A DNA stretch of 64,000 nt from Streptococcus hyointestinalis (GTDB lineage: Bacteria > Bacillota > Bacilli > Lactobacillales > Streptococcaceae), in assembly GCF_011039275.1 (NCBI RefSeq), contig NZ_JAAKGB010000001.1, forward strand, positions 1,674,001 through 1,738,000, written 5' to 3'. Made by a program: the position numbers and the translations under genes. Of the stretch, positions 35,518 to 44,118 are shown piece after piece (the first letter of the stretch is position 1; the number at the start of each line of letters is the position of its first letter). The notes beneath the pieces were generated by a model. It was not told the DNA's origin and searched no databases. It saw only the letters and a list, made by a program, of their open reading frames with translations.

Positions 35518-35959
35518 GTTCGTCACTTTCTCTAATTGTGCTACCATTTTTCTTGTGAGGAGCTTTATGAGGCGCTAGGGGCAAGCCTGTATCGACAAAA
35601 ACCTTTGGTGAAACTGCCTGCGCTAAAGCTGTAGTCACGCTCGCTAAAAGCTCTTGGAGAGCTACTTCTGCTTGTCTAAAGGCTATGACCTTTGGGTGCA
35701 AATCAAGCTGTCGTTTGAGCTTATAGAGCGCTTTTTTCTTGTCCTTAACCTCTGGTAGATAAGCAGCATAATCCGCCACCTGCTCATAGGCTGTCTTTTT
35801 AAGCGTAAAATCAACTATCATCTCTTGTAAGCTCTCATCTCTATCAAAGGCTATCTTTGCCGCTTGATAAGCCCTTGCTTGCTCTGTCTGAGTGATCGCT
35901 GTGACAAGCTCCTCAATCGTATTATCTAACTCTAATAACTGGTCATCAATGATTAACAT
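35507..35959 (-). CDS. ylbF: YlbF family protein (RicF-like)
   Basis: 150 residues, mostly helical and charged, starting MLIIDDQLLELDNTIEELV. YlbF/RicF joins RicA and RicT (encoded at 27188-27988) in a complex that influences RNase Y-dependent RNA processing in Bacillus. The ATG at 35959 is chosen over an upstream TTG. TATAAT (35966-35971) ends only 6 nt before it and no ribosome-binding site is present, so the mRNA is probably leaderless. Confidence 0.87.
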   Translation of the reverse strand: MLIIDDQLLELDNTIEELVTAITQTEQARAYQAAKIAFDRDESLQEMIVDFTLKKTAYEQVADYAAYLPEVKDKKKALYKLKRQLDLHPKVIAFRQAEVALQELLASVTTALAQAVSPKVFVDTGLPLAPHKAPHKKNGSTIRESDEHDQ

Positions 35960-35989
35960 AATTTCATTATACACTATTTTAGGGCTTAA

Positions 35990-36019
35990 CAAAAGCACCA
36001 ATCACTAATGACTGGTGCT
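35990..36019 (-). terminator. Terminator of clpP
   Basis: 11-bp stem (AGCACCAGTCA / TGATTGGTGCT with one G-T pair), TTAG loop and T4 on the minus strand. It overlaps the upstream side of the ylbF promoter. Confidence 0.8.
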
Positions 36020-36029
36020 TACTTAGCGC

Positions 36030-36620
36030 TTATTTTAGGGCGTTGTTTTCCATGATTTCATCAATGAAGCCATACTCAAGGGTTTCTTGAGCAGACATCC
36101 AATTGTCACGCTCAGCGTCCAAGTGTACTTTTTCAAGGGGTTGTCCTGAATTATCCGCAAGGATTTTTTCAAGGTTTTGGCGGGTTTTAAGCAAGTGCTC
36201 AGCAGCAATTGCCATGTCTGTTTGCTGTGTGCCGCCACCAGTACCACCCATTGGTTGGTGAATCATGTACTCCGCATTTGGCAACATAAAGCGTTTGCCT
36301 TTAGCTCCGCTTGAGGCGATAACTGTCCCCATAGACGCCGCCATCCCCATAACGATGGTTTGCACGTCCGCTTTGATAAAGTTCATCGTATCGACAATAG
36401 CAAGACCTGCTGACACAGAACCACCTGGGGTATTGACATAAAGGTAGATGTCCTTAGTGCTATCTTGAGCGTCCAAGAAGAGGAGCTGTGCAATGATAGA
36501 GTTTGCCATATTATCCTCAACTTGACCTGTCAACATGATAATACGGTCTTTTAAAAGACGTGAGTAAATGTCATAAGAGCGTTCACCACGACTTGTTTGT
36601 TCAATAACTACTGGAACCAT
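36030..36620 (-). CDS. clpP: ATP-dependent Clp protease proteolytic subunit
   Basis: Serine peptidase forming a 14-mer that works with ClpC/ClpX/ClpE. 196 residues, standard length. The catalytic triad is readable: Ser96 in MGMAASMG, His121 in [10 protein letters not shown] and Asp172. Monocistronic with its own terminator, and next to upp as in other streptococci. No clear CtsR heptanucleotide repeat was confirmed upstream. Confidence 0.97.
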   Translation of the reverse strand: MVPVVIEQTSRGERSYDIYSRLLKDRIIMLTGQVEDNMANSIIAQLLFLDAQDSTKDIYLYVNTPGGSVSAGLAIVDTMNFIKADVQTIVMGMAASMGTVIASSGAKGKRFMLPNAEYMIHQPMGGTGGGTQQTDMAIAAEHLLKTRQNLEKILADNSGQPLEKVHLDAERDNWMSAQETLEYGFIDEIMENNALK

Positions 36621-36705
36621 AATCCTTTTTCTCCGTTTCTTTGATAATTGTTATTATTATAACGTATTGGTCAAAAAAGGTCAAATAAGAAACACGATTT
36701 TAAAT

Positions 36706-36734
36706 AAAAAACAAACTGGTAAAAACCAGTTTGT
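36706..36734 (-). terminator. Terminator of upp
   Basis: 10-bp stem ACAAACTGGT / ACCAGTTTGT, 4-nt loop, T-run on the minus strand. Confidence 0.88.
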
Positions 36735-36742
36735 GTGTGCTT

Positions 36743-37372
36743 TTATTTTGTACCGAAAAGGCGATCGCCAGCGTCTCCAAGACCTGGGACAATGTAGCCG
36801 TTTTCGTTTAGTTTTTCATCGAGTGCTGCAGTGTATATGTCAATATCTGGGTGTGCTTCTTGCAGAGCCTTAACCCCTTCTGGTGCGGCAACTAAGCAGA
36901 CAAACTTGATGTTGGCTGCGCCACGTTTTTTAAGAGAATCAATAGCAAGAATAGCGGAACCACCTGTTGCAAGCATTGGGTCTACTACAAAAATTTGACG
37001 TTGGTCAATATCCTCTGGCAATTTTACCAAATACTCTACAGGCTGCAAGGTTTCCTCGTCACGGTACATACCGATGTGACCAACCTTAGCTGCAGGTACC
37101 AAGCTCAAAAGACCATCAACCATACCGATACCAGCACGTAGGATAGGCACAATAGCGAGTTTTTTCCCTGACAATTGCTTTTGAACTGTCTTTGCCATTG
37201 GTGTCTGAATCTCAACATCCTCTACTGGTAAATCACGTGATACTTCATAACCCATGAGCATCGCAATTTCATTGACCAACTCACGAAAATCCTTTGTTGA
37301 GGTTGAGGTTTGACGCAAAATTGATAACTTGTGTTGAATCAATGGATGTGAAATAACTTGAAATTTTCCCAT
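36743..37372 (-). CDS. upp: Uracil phosphoribosyltransferase
   Basis: Converts uracil and PRPP to UMP in pyrimidine salvage. 209 residues from the ATG at 37372 ([11 protein letters not shown]), the standard length; an upstream in-frame ATG is too close to AGGTGG. The PRPP-binding loop [11 protein letters not shown] and the C-terminal [14 protein letters not shown] are diagnostic. Confidence 0.97.
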   Translation of the reverse strand: MGKFQVISHPLIQHKLSILRQTSTSTKDFRELVNEIAMLMGYEVSRDLPVEDVEIQTPMAKTVQKQLSGKKLAIVPILRAGIGMVDGLLSLVPAAKVGHIGMYRDEETLQPVEYLVKLPEDIDQRQIFVVDPMLATGGSAILAIDSLKKRGAANIKFVCLVAAPEGVKALQEAHPDIDIYTAALDEKLNENGYIVPGLGDAGDRLFGTK

Positions 37373-37470
37373 TTTCATGACCACCTTCTAATTTTTGAAG
37401 TTTCTACTTCTTATGTGTCTGCATTATACCATAAAAAGCCAGATTTTGCGAACGTTTTCTAACTATTATC

Positions 37471-37494
37471 AAAAAAGAGGGAGAACCCTCTTTT
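37471..37494 (-). terminator. Terminator of the levansucrase gene
   Basis: 9-bp stem AAAAGAGGG / CCCTCTTTT with T-run on the minus strand. Confidence 0.85.
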
Positions 37495-37496
37495 TC

Positions 37497-39869
37497 TTAT
37501 TGGTATTTGCGTTTGTAACCACCGTATGCGACGTAAGCTGTCATAGAAGCAAGAATAGCAAATCCGATAGTTGCAACTAGGCTGTTGTCACTATCTCTAG
37601 TAGTAGGTAGGATACCAGCTTTTGCGATAGCAGGCACGTTTGGCACTTTGCCTTGACCTTTGTTTGGTGGCGTTGGTGTGTTTGGAGTTGGGCTATCAGG
37701 TGTTGGTGTGTCTGGTTTATCTGGATTTTCTGGTGTGTGTGGAGGGGTTGGGTCTGTTGGTTTATATGGCATGTGTGGTTTTAGGTTGTAGCCTCCGATG
37801 AGGTTCCAGTCGATATAGCCATCATTTTCACCTGGGAGATAAGATGTCTCAAGTGTTCCAACAGTTGTCTGAGTCTCACTGCTTGCGTCCCAAATCCAGT
37901 CACCTTGTTCAGTCATCTTAGCAAGCACACGAGTAGTCCCGTCAGGCAAGATTTGAATCAAGAAGCTAGGTGCCCAAGTTGAGTTCTTACCTTTACCAGC
38001 GACTTCGTTACGGTTTGTCATGTAGGCTGTGACAAGAAGCGTATCATCTGAACCTTCAACTGGGACAGCATAGTAAGAGTAAGTCGCTGTACGCCAGTCA
38101 GCTGGCACAGAAGCTGTCAAGACGACACCAGACTTGTTGAGTGGTTTGTAACCTGATGTGAGCTTGTCTGAGACATAACCAAGCATGACAACGTTGTCGC
38201 CAACTTCTTCATTTGCCTTGTTCCAAGCAATGTCGTTACTACCGTGGTTGAGACGAGAAGCTGCAAAGAGATAGTATTTACCGCCAAGTTTGACAACGTT
38301 TGGACGCTCAATCTCATCACTCACCATCGTTGATGAGAGAAGTGGTGTGTAGTATTGTGCGATGCTTGGTGTTTTTTCATTGCCTGTCAAGCGCACGATA
38401 CCGATAGCAGCATTGGCAAAGGATGCACGGATACGCATGTCTTCGTTTGCTAAGATATCAAAGAGACTAGAAACGTTGAAGGCAGCGTCACCACCGTAGT
38501 TTTTCCAGTTGTAGATTTGGTTTTCGCCTTGGTAGTTTTGAGTACCAGTGCTTGCCTCAAAAACAAGGTAACGTTGTCCATCTTCATCTTCGATGACATG
38601 TGGATCACGCATAGCGATGTTGTCCGCACCTGTAAAGGTCGCACGCCATTGCTTGTAGCTTTGATAGTAGTAGCCGTCTCCACCTTTAGGAGTCAAGATA
38701 CGGTTGTTATCCACAGACTTAATCACCACTTGACCGTTTTCAACAGCTAGAGTCAAAGTAGCTGTTGCTAGCATTTGGTTGTTAGAGTTGTTATCTGAAG
38801 TGTCTACGTTTGTATAGTAGAGTTGGATCGTGCCGTCTGAGTTGACAATGGCAGAGCCTGACCATTGCTGTGTGATTGCGTCAAGACCATAGCCAAAGAT
38901 AGAGCCTGCATTTCTCCAATTATCAAAGTTGTTATCTTTGTAGTCATTGTAGAGAAGGTAGAGGTGGTTGTCGTTAGTATTTGGGATACCCATCATGGCA
39001 ACGACCAGTTGATAGCCATTCCAGTTGACCACTTCACCTGTTTTCACGTCTTGCACTGGCCAAGAATCCCACACATCAAGGTCTGCGACTTGCTTGGTTT
39101 GCGCATCAACAGTTGTTGCTGCTTTCATGTTTTTGATAGCGGCAGCGTTGAAGTAAGGAATAGCGTAGCGTTCATCTTGGGCAAGCAAGGTGTCTGCGAT
39201 TTCTTGGAACTGCTTGTAGGTCATTTGAGTGCCTGTCTCAGCAATGCTATCCATGTAAATCTTATTGAGCGCTGTTTTTTGAGCGTCTGTTAATTTTGCG
39301 ATGTCAAGTCCTGCTTCCTCAGCAATCTTTTTAGCTTACTCAGTCAGTCCATTTTCATCAACAGCTAGCTTGTCCACTTCTGCTGTGGCTTGCACTTTGT
39401 CTGCCTTGCTTGTGTCAGCTGCGTTTGCTTTTTCGTCATTTTCTTTGACAGTAGTTGCTGTTGCTGTAGCAGCTGTTGTTTCTGACGTAGCAGTAGCTTC
39501 AGCAGTTTCAGAAGTTGTGTTATTTTCTTCACCAGCACTGGTAGCTGTGCTTACTACTGGTGCTTCTTCTGTTGACGCTGTTGTAGTTGATATTGCTGCT
39601 GGTGTTTCAGCTGCTGTAGATGTTGCTGTTGCTGTATTGTCTACATCTGCTGTTTGGTCAGTGGTTTGCACAGCATTATCCGCAACAACTGATGTTTCAG
39701 TCTGAGCAGTTGTCGCTTCGTCAGCTTTTGCCTGTGTTGACATAAAGGCAAGGCTCCCAATCAAAGCTGAAGTCGCACCAATCGTTGATACTTTACGAAT
39801 GCTGTATTTCCGTTTTTCCTGTTTCATCGCTTGTTCGGCTTGCAAGCGTGCTAGACGTGAATAAGTCAT
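37497..39869 (-). pseudogene. ftf: Levansucrase/fructosyltransferase (GH68), interrupted by an in-frame TAA
   Basis: One 790-codon frame is broken only by TAA at 39336-39338 (codon 178); sequence on both sides is in the same frame with no indel. The product would make fructan from sucrose at the cell surface. Order: YSIRK-type signal (KYSIRKVSTIGATSALIG), an Ala/Thr/Glu-rich region, then GH68. The catalytic residues remain: nucleophile in VWDSW (about Asp268), RDP (about 421) and acid/base Glu in IERP (about 520). The C terminus is Pro-rich ([13 protein letters not shown]...) and ends with LPTTR, a membrane segment and KRKYQ; the LPxTG Gly is Arg. The stop comes before the catalytic domain, so no active enzyme is expected. 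Confidence 0.88.
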
Positions 39870-39903
39870 GCTTTTCTCCTAATGATTAAAATTATTATCT
39901 CCT

Positions 39904-39952
39904 ATTGTACCCACAATCTCTGACACTTGTCAAGTGATTCTTAACGCTTTCT
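39904..39952 (-). promoter_or_regulatory. ftf promoter with dyad and cre-like site
   Basis: Minus strand: TTGACA (39928-39933), 18 nt, TACAAT (39904-39909). A perfect dyad CACTTG-N-CAAGTG (39924-39936) covers the -35. Just upstream, AGAAAGCGTTAAGA (39939-39952) differs from a cre-type TGAAAGCGTTAACA at two positions, so CcpA control is possible. Confidence 0.6.
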
Positions 39953-39989
39953 TAAACTTTTTGTCATCTGATAGAGATAAAACCGAACA

Positions 39990-41150
39990 TTACACTCCAA
40001 AAACGGCAACTAGGCGACCAAGCGCTTCTGTGATGAGCGATTTTGGCGCGGCTGCATTGAGTCTGAAGTGTTTGTCTCCTTCTGCGCCAAAGCTGAGTCC
40101 ATCGTTTAGAACCAGCTTTGCTTCTTTGCGGATTTTATCCTTGAGCTCTTCATGTGGTAGCCCATAGGCTGAGAAATCCAGCCAAACCAGATAGGTTCCC
40201 TCTGGCTTCATGACCTTGATGGCTGTTTTTTGACTGAGGGTAGTGACAACCTCGTTGATATTGTCCTCAAGGACAGGTTTTAGCGCTTCTAGCCATGCTC
40301 CTCCTTTGGTGTAGGCGACCTCTGTAGCGATGAGCCCGAGAGTTGAGACCTCGTGTTGGTTGTTGACCAACTGTTGTTGGCTAAAGGCTCTGCGTAGTTT
40401 TGGATTTTCTATAATGGCAAAGCTGTTTTTGGTGCCTGCGATGTTAAAGGTCTTGGTCGCACTGGTCAGAACAAGGCTAAAATCCTTAAAACTTGGGTTA
40501 ATTGTATTGATACTGTGGTGTTTATTGCCATAAAGAGTCAGGTCTTGATGAATCTCATCTGACACCAAAATAACACCATGTTTTTGACAGAGCTGTCCGA
40601 TTTTTTGCAGTTCTTCTTTTGACCAGACACGACCACCAGGATTGTGGGGATTGCAGAGGACATAGACCTTGACCTCATTGTCCACAATGTCCTTTTCCAG
40701 CTGTTCAAAGTCAATCTCAAAGCGCCCATTACGCTCGACAAGGGAATTGCTGATGAGACGGCGTTTATTGAGCTTTACCGTTCGTGCAAAAGGTGGGTAG
40801 ACAGGACTGTTGATAAGCACCGCTTCTCCCTCTTTTGAAAAAGCCTGAATAGCGACACTGATAGCTGGCACAACGCCTGAAATAAAGAGAATGGCTTCTT
40901 TATCAAAAACATAGCCGTGCTGCTTTTCTTCCCAGTCTAGAACAGCTTGATAGAGGCTGTCCTTGGGAGCGTCGTAGCCAAAGACTTGGCTTTTAGCAAA
41001 GTCTTCAAGCGCAGCTGTCATTTCTGGAAAAACGACAAAATCCATATCTGCTATCCAAAGAGGCAAGACCTCCTTATCTTTTTGTGTTTCTTGCCATTTG
41101 TAGGCATTGCTTGCAAAACGCTCTGGTAGCGTCGTAAAATCATATCCCAT
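39990..41150 (-). CDS. patB: PatB/MalY-type aminotransferase (probable cystathionine beta-lyase)
   Basis: PLP fold-type I enzyme of 386 residues starting MGYDFTTLPERFASNAYKW. The PLP lysine is in TSATKTFNIAG and the aspartate site in VSDEIHQDL. MalY/PatB relatives split cystathionine to homocysteine. It starts 10 nt after metC with AAGGAGG 5 nt before the ATG. Its pairing with metC and the MET-box upstream supports a sulfur amino acid role; a C-S lyase on cysteine is also possible. Confidence 0.88.
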   Translation of the reverse strand: MGYDFTTLPERFASNAYKWQETQKDKEVLPLWIADMDFVVFPEMTAALEDFAKSQVFGYDAPKDSLYQAVLDWEEKQHGYVFDKEAILFISGVVPAISVAIQAFSKEGEAVLINSPVYPPFARTVKLNKRRLISNSLVERNGRFEIDFEQLEKDIVDNEVKVYVLCNPHNPGGRVWSKEELQKIGQLCQKHGVILVSDEIHQDLTLYGNKHHSINTINPSFKDFSLVLTSATKTFNIAGTKNSFAIIENPKLRRAFSQQQLVNNQHEVSTLGLIATEVAYTKGGAWLEALKPVLEDNINEVVTTLSQKTAIKVMKPEGTYLVWLDFSAYGLPHEELKDKIRKEAKLVLNDGLSFGAEGDKHFRLNAAAPKSLITEALGRLVAVFGV

Positions 41151-41160
41151 ATCGTCCTCC

Positions 41161-42255
41161 TTAGGCTTCAAAAGCTAAGCGCAAATCCTCAATCAAATCA
41201 TTAACATCCTCAATACCGATCGATAAACGCAGCAGGTCATCGGTCAAGCCGTAAGACAAGCGCACCTCACGAGGAATATCCGCATGGGTCTGTGTCGCCG
41301 GATAAGTGATGAGACTCTCCACACCCCCGAGACTCTCTGCAAAGGTAAAGACCTCAAGGTGATTTAAAATAGTCGGAATCTTGTCTTGATTGTTCACTTT
41401 GAAGGAAACCATACCGCCCTTGCCTGTATAGAGCACTTCCTTTACAGCTGGGTGTTCTTGCAGGAAGGCAACGATAGCTTGAGCGTTTTGTGTTGAGCGC
41501 TCCATGCGTAGCTTCAGCGTTTTGAGGCCTCGCATGAGCAGGTAGGAGTCAAACGGCGACAAGGTTGGTCCTGTTGTGTTGGCATTGTAAAAGAGCTTTT
41601 CGTAAAGACTATCGTCATCCGTCACGACAACGCCAGCTAAAACATCATTGTGCCCTGAGAGGTACTTGGTCGCTGAGTGGATGACAATGTCTGCACCAAG
41701 CGTGATAGGATTTTGATAGATAGGACTATAAAAGGTATTGTCCACAAGGACTTTAGCACCAACAGCGTGTGCTTTTTGAGCAACTGCAGCAATATCAAAT
41801 TCAATCATCAAAGGATTGGTCGGTGTCTCGATAAAGACAATATCCGTCTCTTCTGTGATGGCTGCTAGCATGTCCTCTTGTGTATTGGTATAAGTAAAAG
41901 AAAAGCGTCCTTCTGCTTCTTTTTGATTGAACCAACGAAAAGAACCGCCGTACAAATCACGTGCTGCCACCACTTTTGAGCCAACTGGGAAAATCTCCAT
42001 AGCAAGCACCAAGGCACTCATGCCTGAGCTTGTCGCTAGGGCATAGGAAGCTTTTTCAATAGCTGCCAAAGTCTTTTCTAAGGTCGAGCGGGTTGGGTTT
42101 TTGGTGCGGGTATAGTCGTATCCCGTTGATTGCCCAAACTCTGGGTGTTGATAGGTCGTTGAAAAATGTATGGGAGCGGTCAAAGCGCCTGTTGCTTCAT
42201 CTGAGTTTATCCCTGCATGCGCTAAAATCGTATCAATTCCTTGTTCTCTAACCAT
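41161..42255 (-). CDS. metC: Cys/Met-metabolism PLP enzyme (cystathionine gamma-synthase / beta-lyase)
   Basis: 364-residue Cys/Met-metabolism PLP enzyme with the lysine motif HSATKYLSGHND and the family stretches YDYTRTKNPTRSTLE, VLVDNTFYSP. Gamma-synthase (MetB) and beta-lyase (MetC) cannot be separated confidently; metC is used for its operon with patB. AGGAGG precedes the ATG. A MET-box lies 94 nt upstream and a TACAAT -10 at 42287-42292. Confidence 0.85.
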   Translation of the reverse strand: MVREQGIDTILAHAGINSDEATGALTAPIHFSTTYQHPEFGQSTGYDYTRTKNPTRSTLEKTLAAIEKASYALATSSGMSALVLAMEIFPVGSKVVAARDLYGGSFRWFNQKEAEGRFSFTYTNTQEDMLAAITEETDIVFIETPTNPLMIEFDIAAVAQKAHAVGAKVLVDNTFYSPIYQNPITLGADIVIHSATKYLSGHNDVLAGVVVTDDDSLYEKLFYNANTTGPTLSPFDSYLLMRGLKTLKLRMERSTQNAQAIVAFLQEHPAVKEVLYTGKGGMVSFKVNNQDKIPTILNHLEVFTFAESLGGVESLITYPATQTHADIPREVRLSYGLTDDLLRLSIGIEDVNDLIEDLRLAFEA

Positions 42256-42348
42256 TATAGTCTCCTCCTATATCTGTTTGCCCTCTATTGTACCACGATT
42301 TTTCTTAGTCTTATAGAGGGTTTTACATTGTCATTTTTCATATTTAGC

Positions 42349-42365
42349 TATAGTTTAAGACTATA
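42349..42365. promoter_or_regulatory. MET-box (MetR/MtaR-type operator) upstream of metC-patB
   Basis: TATAGTTTAAGACTATA is a near-perfect palindrome matching the streptococcal MET-box TATAGTTTSAAACTATA apart from the central bases. It abuts the murJ terminator and is about 60 nt upstream of the metC -10. Confidence 0.75.
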
Positions 42366-42390
42366 AAAAAGAGGAAGTCCTTCCTCTTTT
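42366..42390 (-). terminator. Terminator of murJ
   Basis: 10-bp stem AAAAGAGGAA / TTCCTCTTTT with 4-nt loop; T-run on the minus strand. Confidence 0.85.
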
Positions 42391-44023
42391 AGTAAATATG
42401 AAATTTTTGACGTAAAATGTCAGCTCGACTGCCGATGACCTTGTCTAAGAGACGTGTCAATAAGGCTAGGCTACCATAAACAGCCACGCCAATAAAGCCA
42501 ATCACCACTAGGTAGACAAAGCTGGTAGCACGCCCGCCCTCTGGCAGGATAAATCCTAGCAGCCAGTAAGCAATCCAGACCGCAACTCCCATGATAGCTG
42601 TCAAGATACAAACGAGAAGTGTTGACTTCTTGACCGCCTCACGATTGAAGTGGGTGATGGCATGAATCTCACGATACATCAAGACAATAGGGACGATAAG
42701 CCCAATCGCAGTTGACAACAACGGTCCATAAGCCTGAAAGACATAGATAAATGGAATCTGAATAATCAGCTTAATCACCATACCGTAGACAAAGTATTTG
42801 ATGGCTTTTTTATTTTGAAACAGGGCTTGTAGCATTGGCGCTAAAATCGTGTAAATAGCTAAAATAATGACCTGCAAAAGCGACACGACAAACAAGCCAA
42901 GAGCCTGCCCTTGTGGCACGCCATAAAAGACCGTGTAGAGCGGTTTTGCTAAAATCGTCGCTCCGATAACCGCTGGGATGATAAATATCATCAGCATGCG
43001 GATGTTGTTGATAACCAGCCTTGCAGCAGCAACTCTATCTTTTTTGACATAGTTTTCTGTTAGAAGCGCAATCCCCACACCACCAATAGAGCTTGCAACG
43101 GCAATCAAAATCATAGTGACCTTACTTGGGTTACTTGAGAAGTAAGAAAAGAGCACTTGCAACTCGGTGTTTGAGTAGTCGGTAAACCAAGCCATGGCAT
43201 TTCCAAAAGTGAACTGGTCAATAATCTTAAAGACCTGAATGGCTGAACCTGTGATGATAAAAGGAATCGCCTCACGCACCGTCTCGATGACAAGAGCATT
43301 GGTATCAATGACTAAGTGGCTGGTTGAGCTTTTGCCAAAGATAAGCCCAAGTGAGCCGTCTTTCCATAAAAAATACACCAAGACAGCGATACTAGCAAAC
43401 ATACCGACAAAGGCAGCAAAGGTAGACTGCGTCACCGCACTGACATAATCGCCTGAGCCGAATTTCATGATGTAAAAAGCAGTGACTAACATCCAGATGA
43501 CACGCACAATCTGCTCAGCAATCTGACTCATAGCCCCAGGTTTTAAGTTATTATACCCTTGAAAATACCCCCGCAGGACACTCATGGATGGAAAGACCAG
43601 AACCGCCAAGGTCAAACTCCTCAGCACCCGCACCAAATCCTCTCCGCCGTGACTGAGCGAAGCAAAAAACGGTGCTCCGATATACATGATAGCTGCAAAG
43701 ATAGCTCCTAGAAGCGCCATGATGTGGAGGATTTTTTTGACCATGTAAATGCTGGTCTCAGACTGCCCCAAGGTATTGTACTTAGAGACGAGTTTTGCGA
43801 CAGCAACAGGTATCCCGACGGTTGAGATGGATAAAAACATGGCGTAAATCTCATAGCCCATTCCAAAGAGGGCATTGGCTTCGGCACCGTTTTTTCCCAT
43901 CCAAGCGTACCAAGGGATAATGTAGAGAGCCCCGATAAGACGACTAATAAAGTTTCCAGCTGTGGACCAAGCAGTCCCACGCACCATTGTCTCTTGTTGA
44001 GATAGTTTTCTAGTTTCTGACAT
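42389..44023 (-). CDS. murJ: MOP-family lipid II flippase (MurJ/YtgP type)
   Basis: 544 residues with about fourteen helices, beginning with a polar N-tail then GTAWSTAGNFISRLIGALYIIPWYAWMG. MurJ-type MOP proteins move lipid II across the membrane. The polysaccharide-export pattern (GMGYEIYAMFLSISTVGIPVAVAKLVSKYN) fits the streptococcal YtgP branch. It is divergent from murE with ~95 nt between, placing two lipid II steps together. A polysaccharide flippase is the alternative, less likely from context. Confidence 0.88.
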   Translation of the reverse strand: MSETRKLSQQETMVRGTAWSTAGNFISRLIGALYIIPWYAWMGKNGAEANALFGMGYEIYAMFLSISTVGIPVAVAKLVSKYNTLGQSETSIYMVKKILHIMALLGAIFAAIMYIGAPFFASLSHGGEDLVRVLRSLTLAVLVFPSMSVLRGYFQGYNNLKPGAMSQIAEQIVRVIWMLVTAFYIMKFGSGDYVSAVTQSTFAAFVGMFASIAVLVYFLWKDGSLGLIFGKSSTSHLVIDTNALVIETVREAIPFIITGSAIQVFKIIDQFTFGNAMAWFTDYSNTELQVLFSYFSSNPSKVTMILIAVASSIGGVGIALLTENYVKKDRVAAARLVINNIRMLMIFIIPAVIGATILAKPLYTVFYGVPQGQALGLFVVSLLQVIILAIYTILAPMLQALFQNKKAIKYFVYGMVIKLIIQIPFIYVFQAYGPLLSTAIGLIVPIVLMYREIHAITHFNREAVKKSTLLVCILTAIMGVAVWIAYWLLGFILPEGGRATSFVYLVVIGFIGVAVYGSLALLTRLLDKVIGSRADILRQKFHIY

Positions 44024-44083
44024 AGTTTTCTTTCTATAAAAAGTTTGAATTTCCTAAAGTTATTATAAACTTTTGCACAAGAC

Positions 44084-44112
44084 TTGTAAAACGAGAACAT
44101 TAAGTCTAAAAT
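44084..44112 (+). promoter_or_regulatory. murE promoter, apparently leaderless
   Basis: TTGTAA (44084-44089), 17 nt, TAAAAT (44107-44112), then only 6 nt to the ATG at 44119, where transcription would start. Confidence 0.7.
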
Positions 44113-44118
44113 AGACTT

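Noticed and set aside
36030..36660. CtsR operator at clpP
   Set aside because: No pair of heptanucleotide repeats was recognised upstream of the start codon.
39301..39705. Frame of 134 aa opposite the levansucrase N-terminal region
   Set aside because: Low-complexity antisense of a Thr/Ala-rich stretch with no ribosome-binding site.
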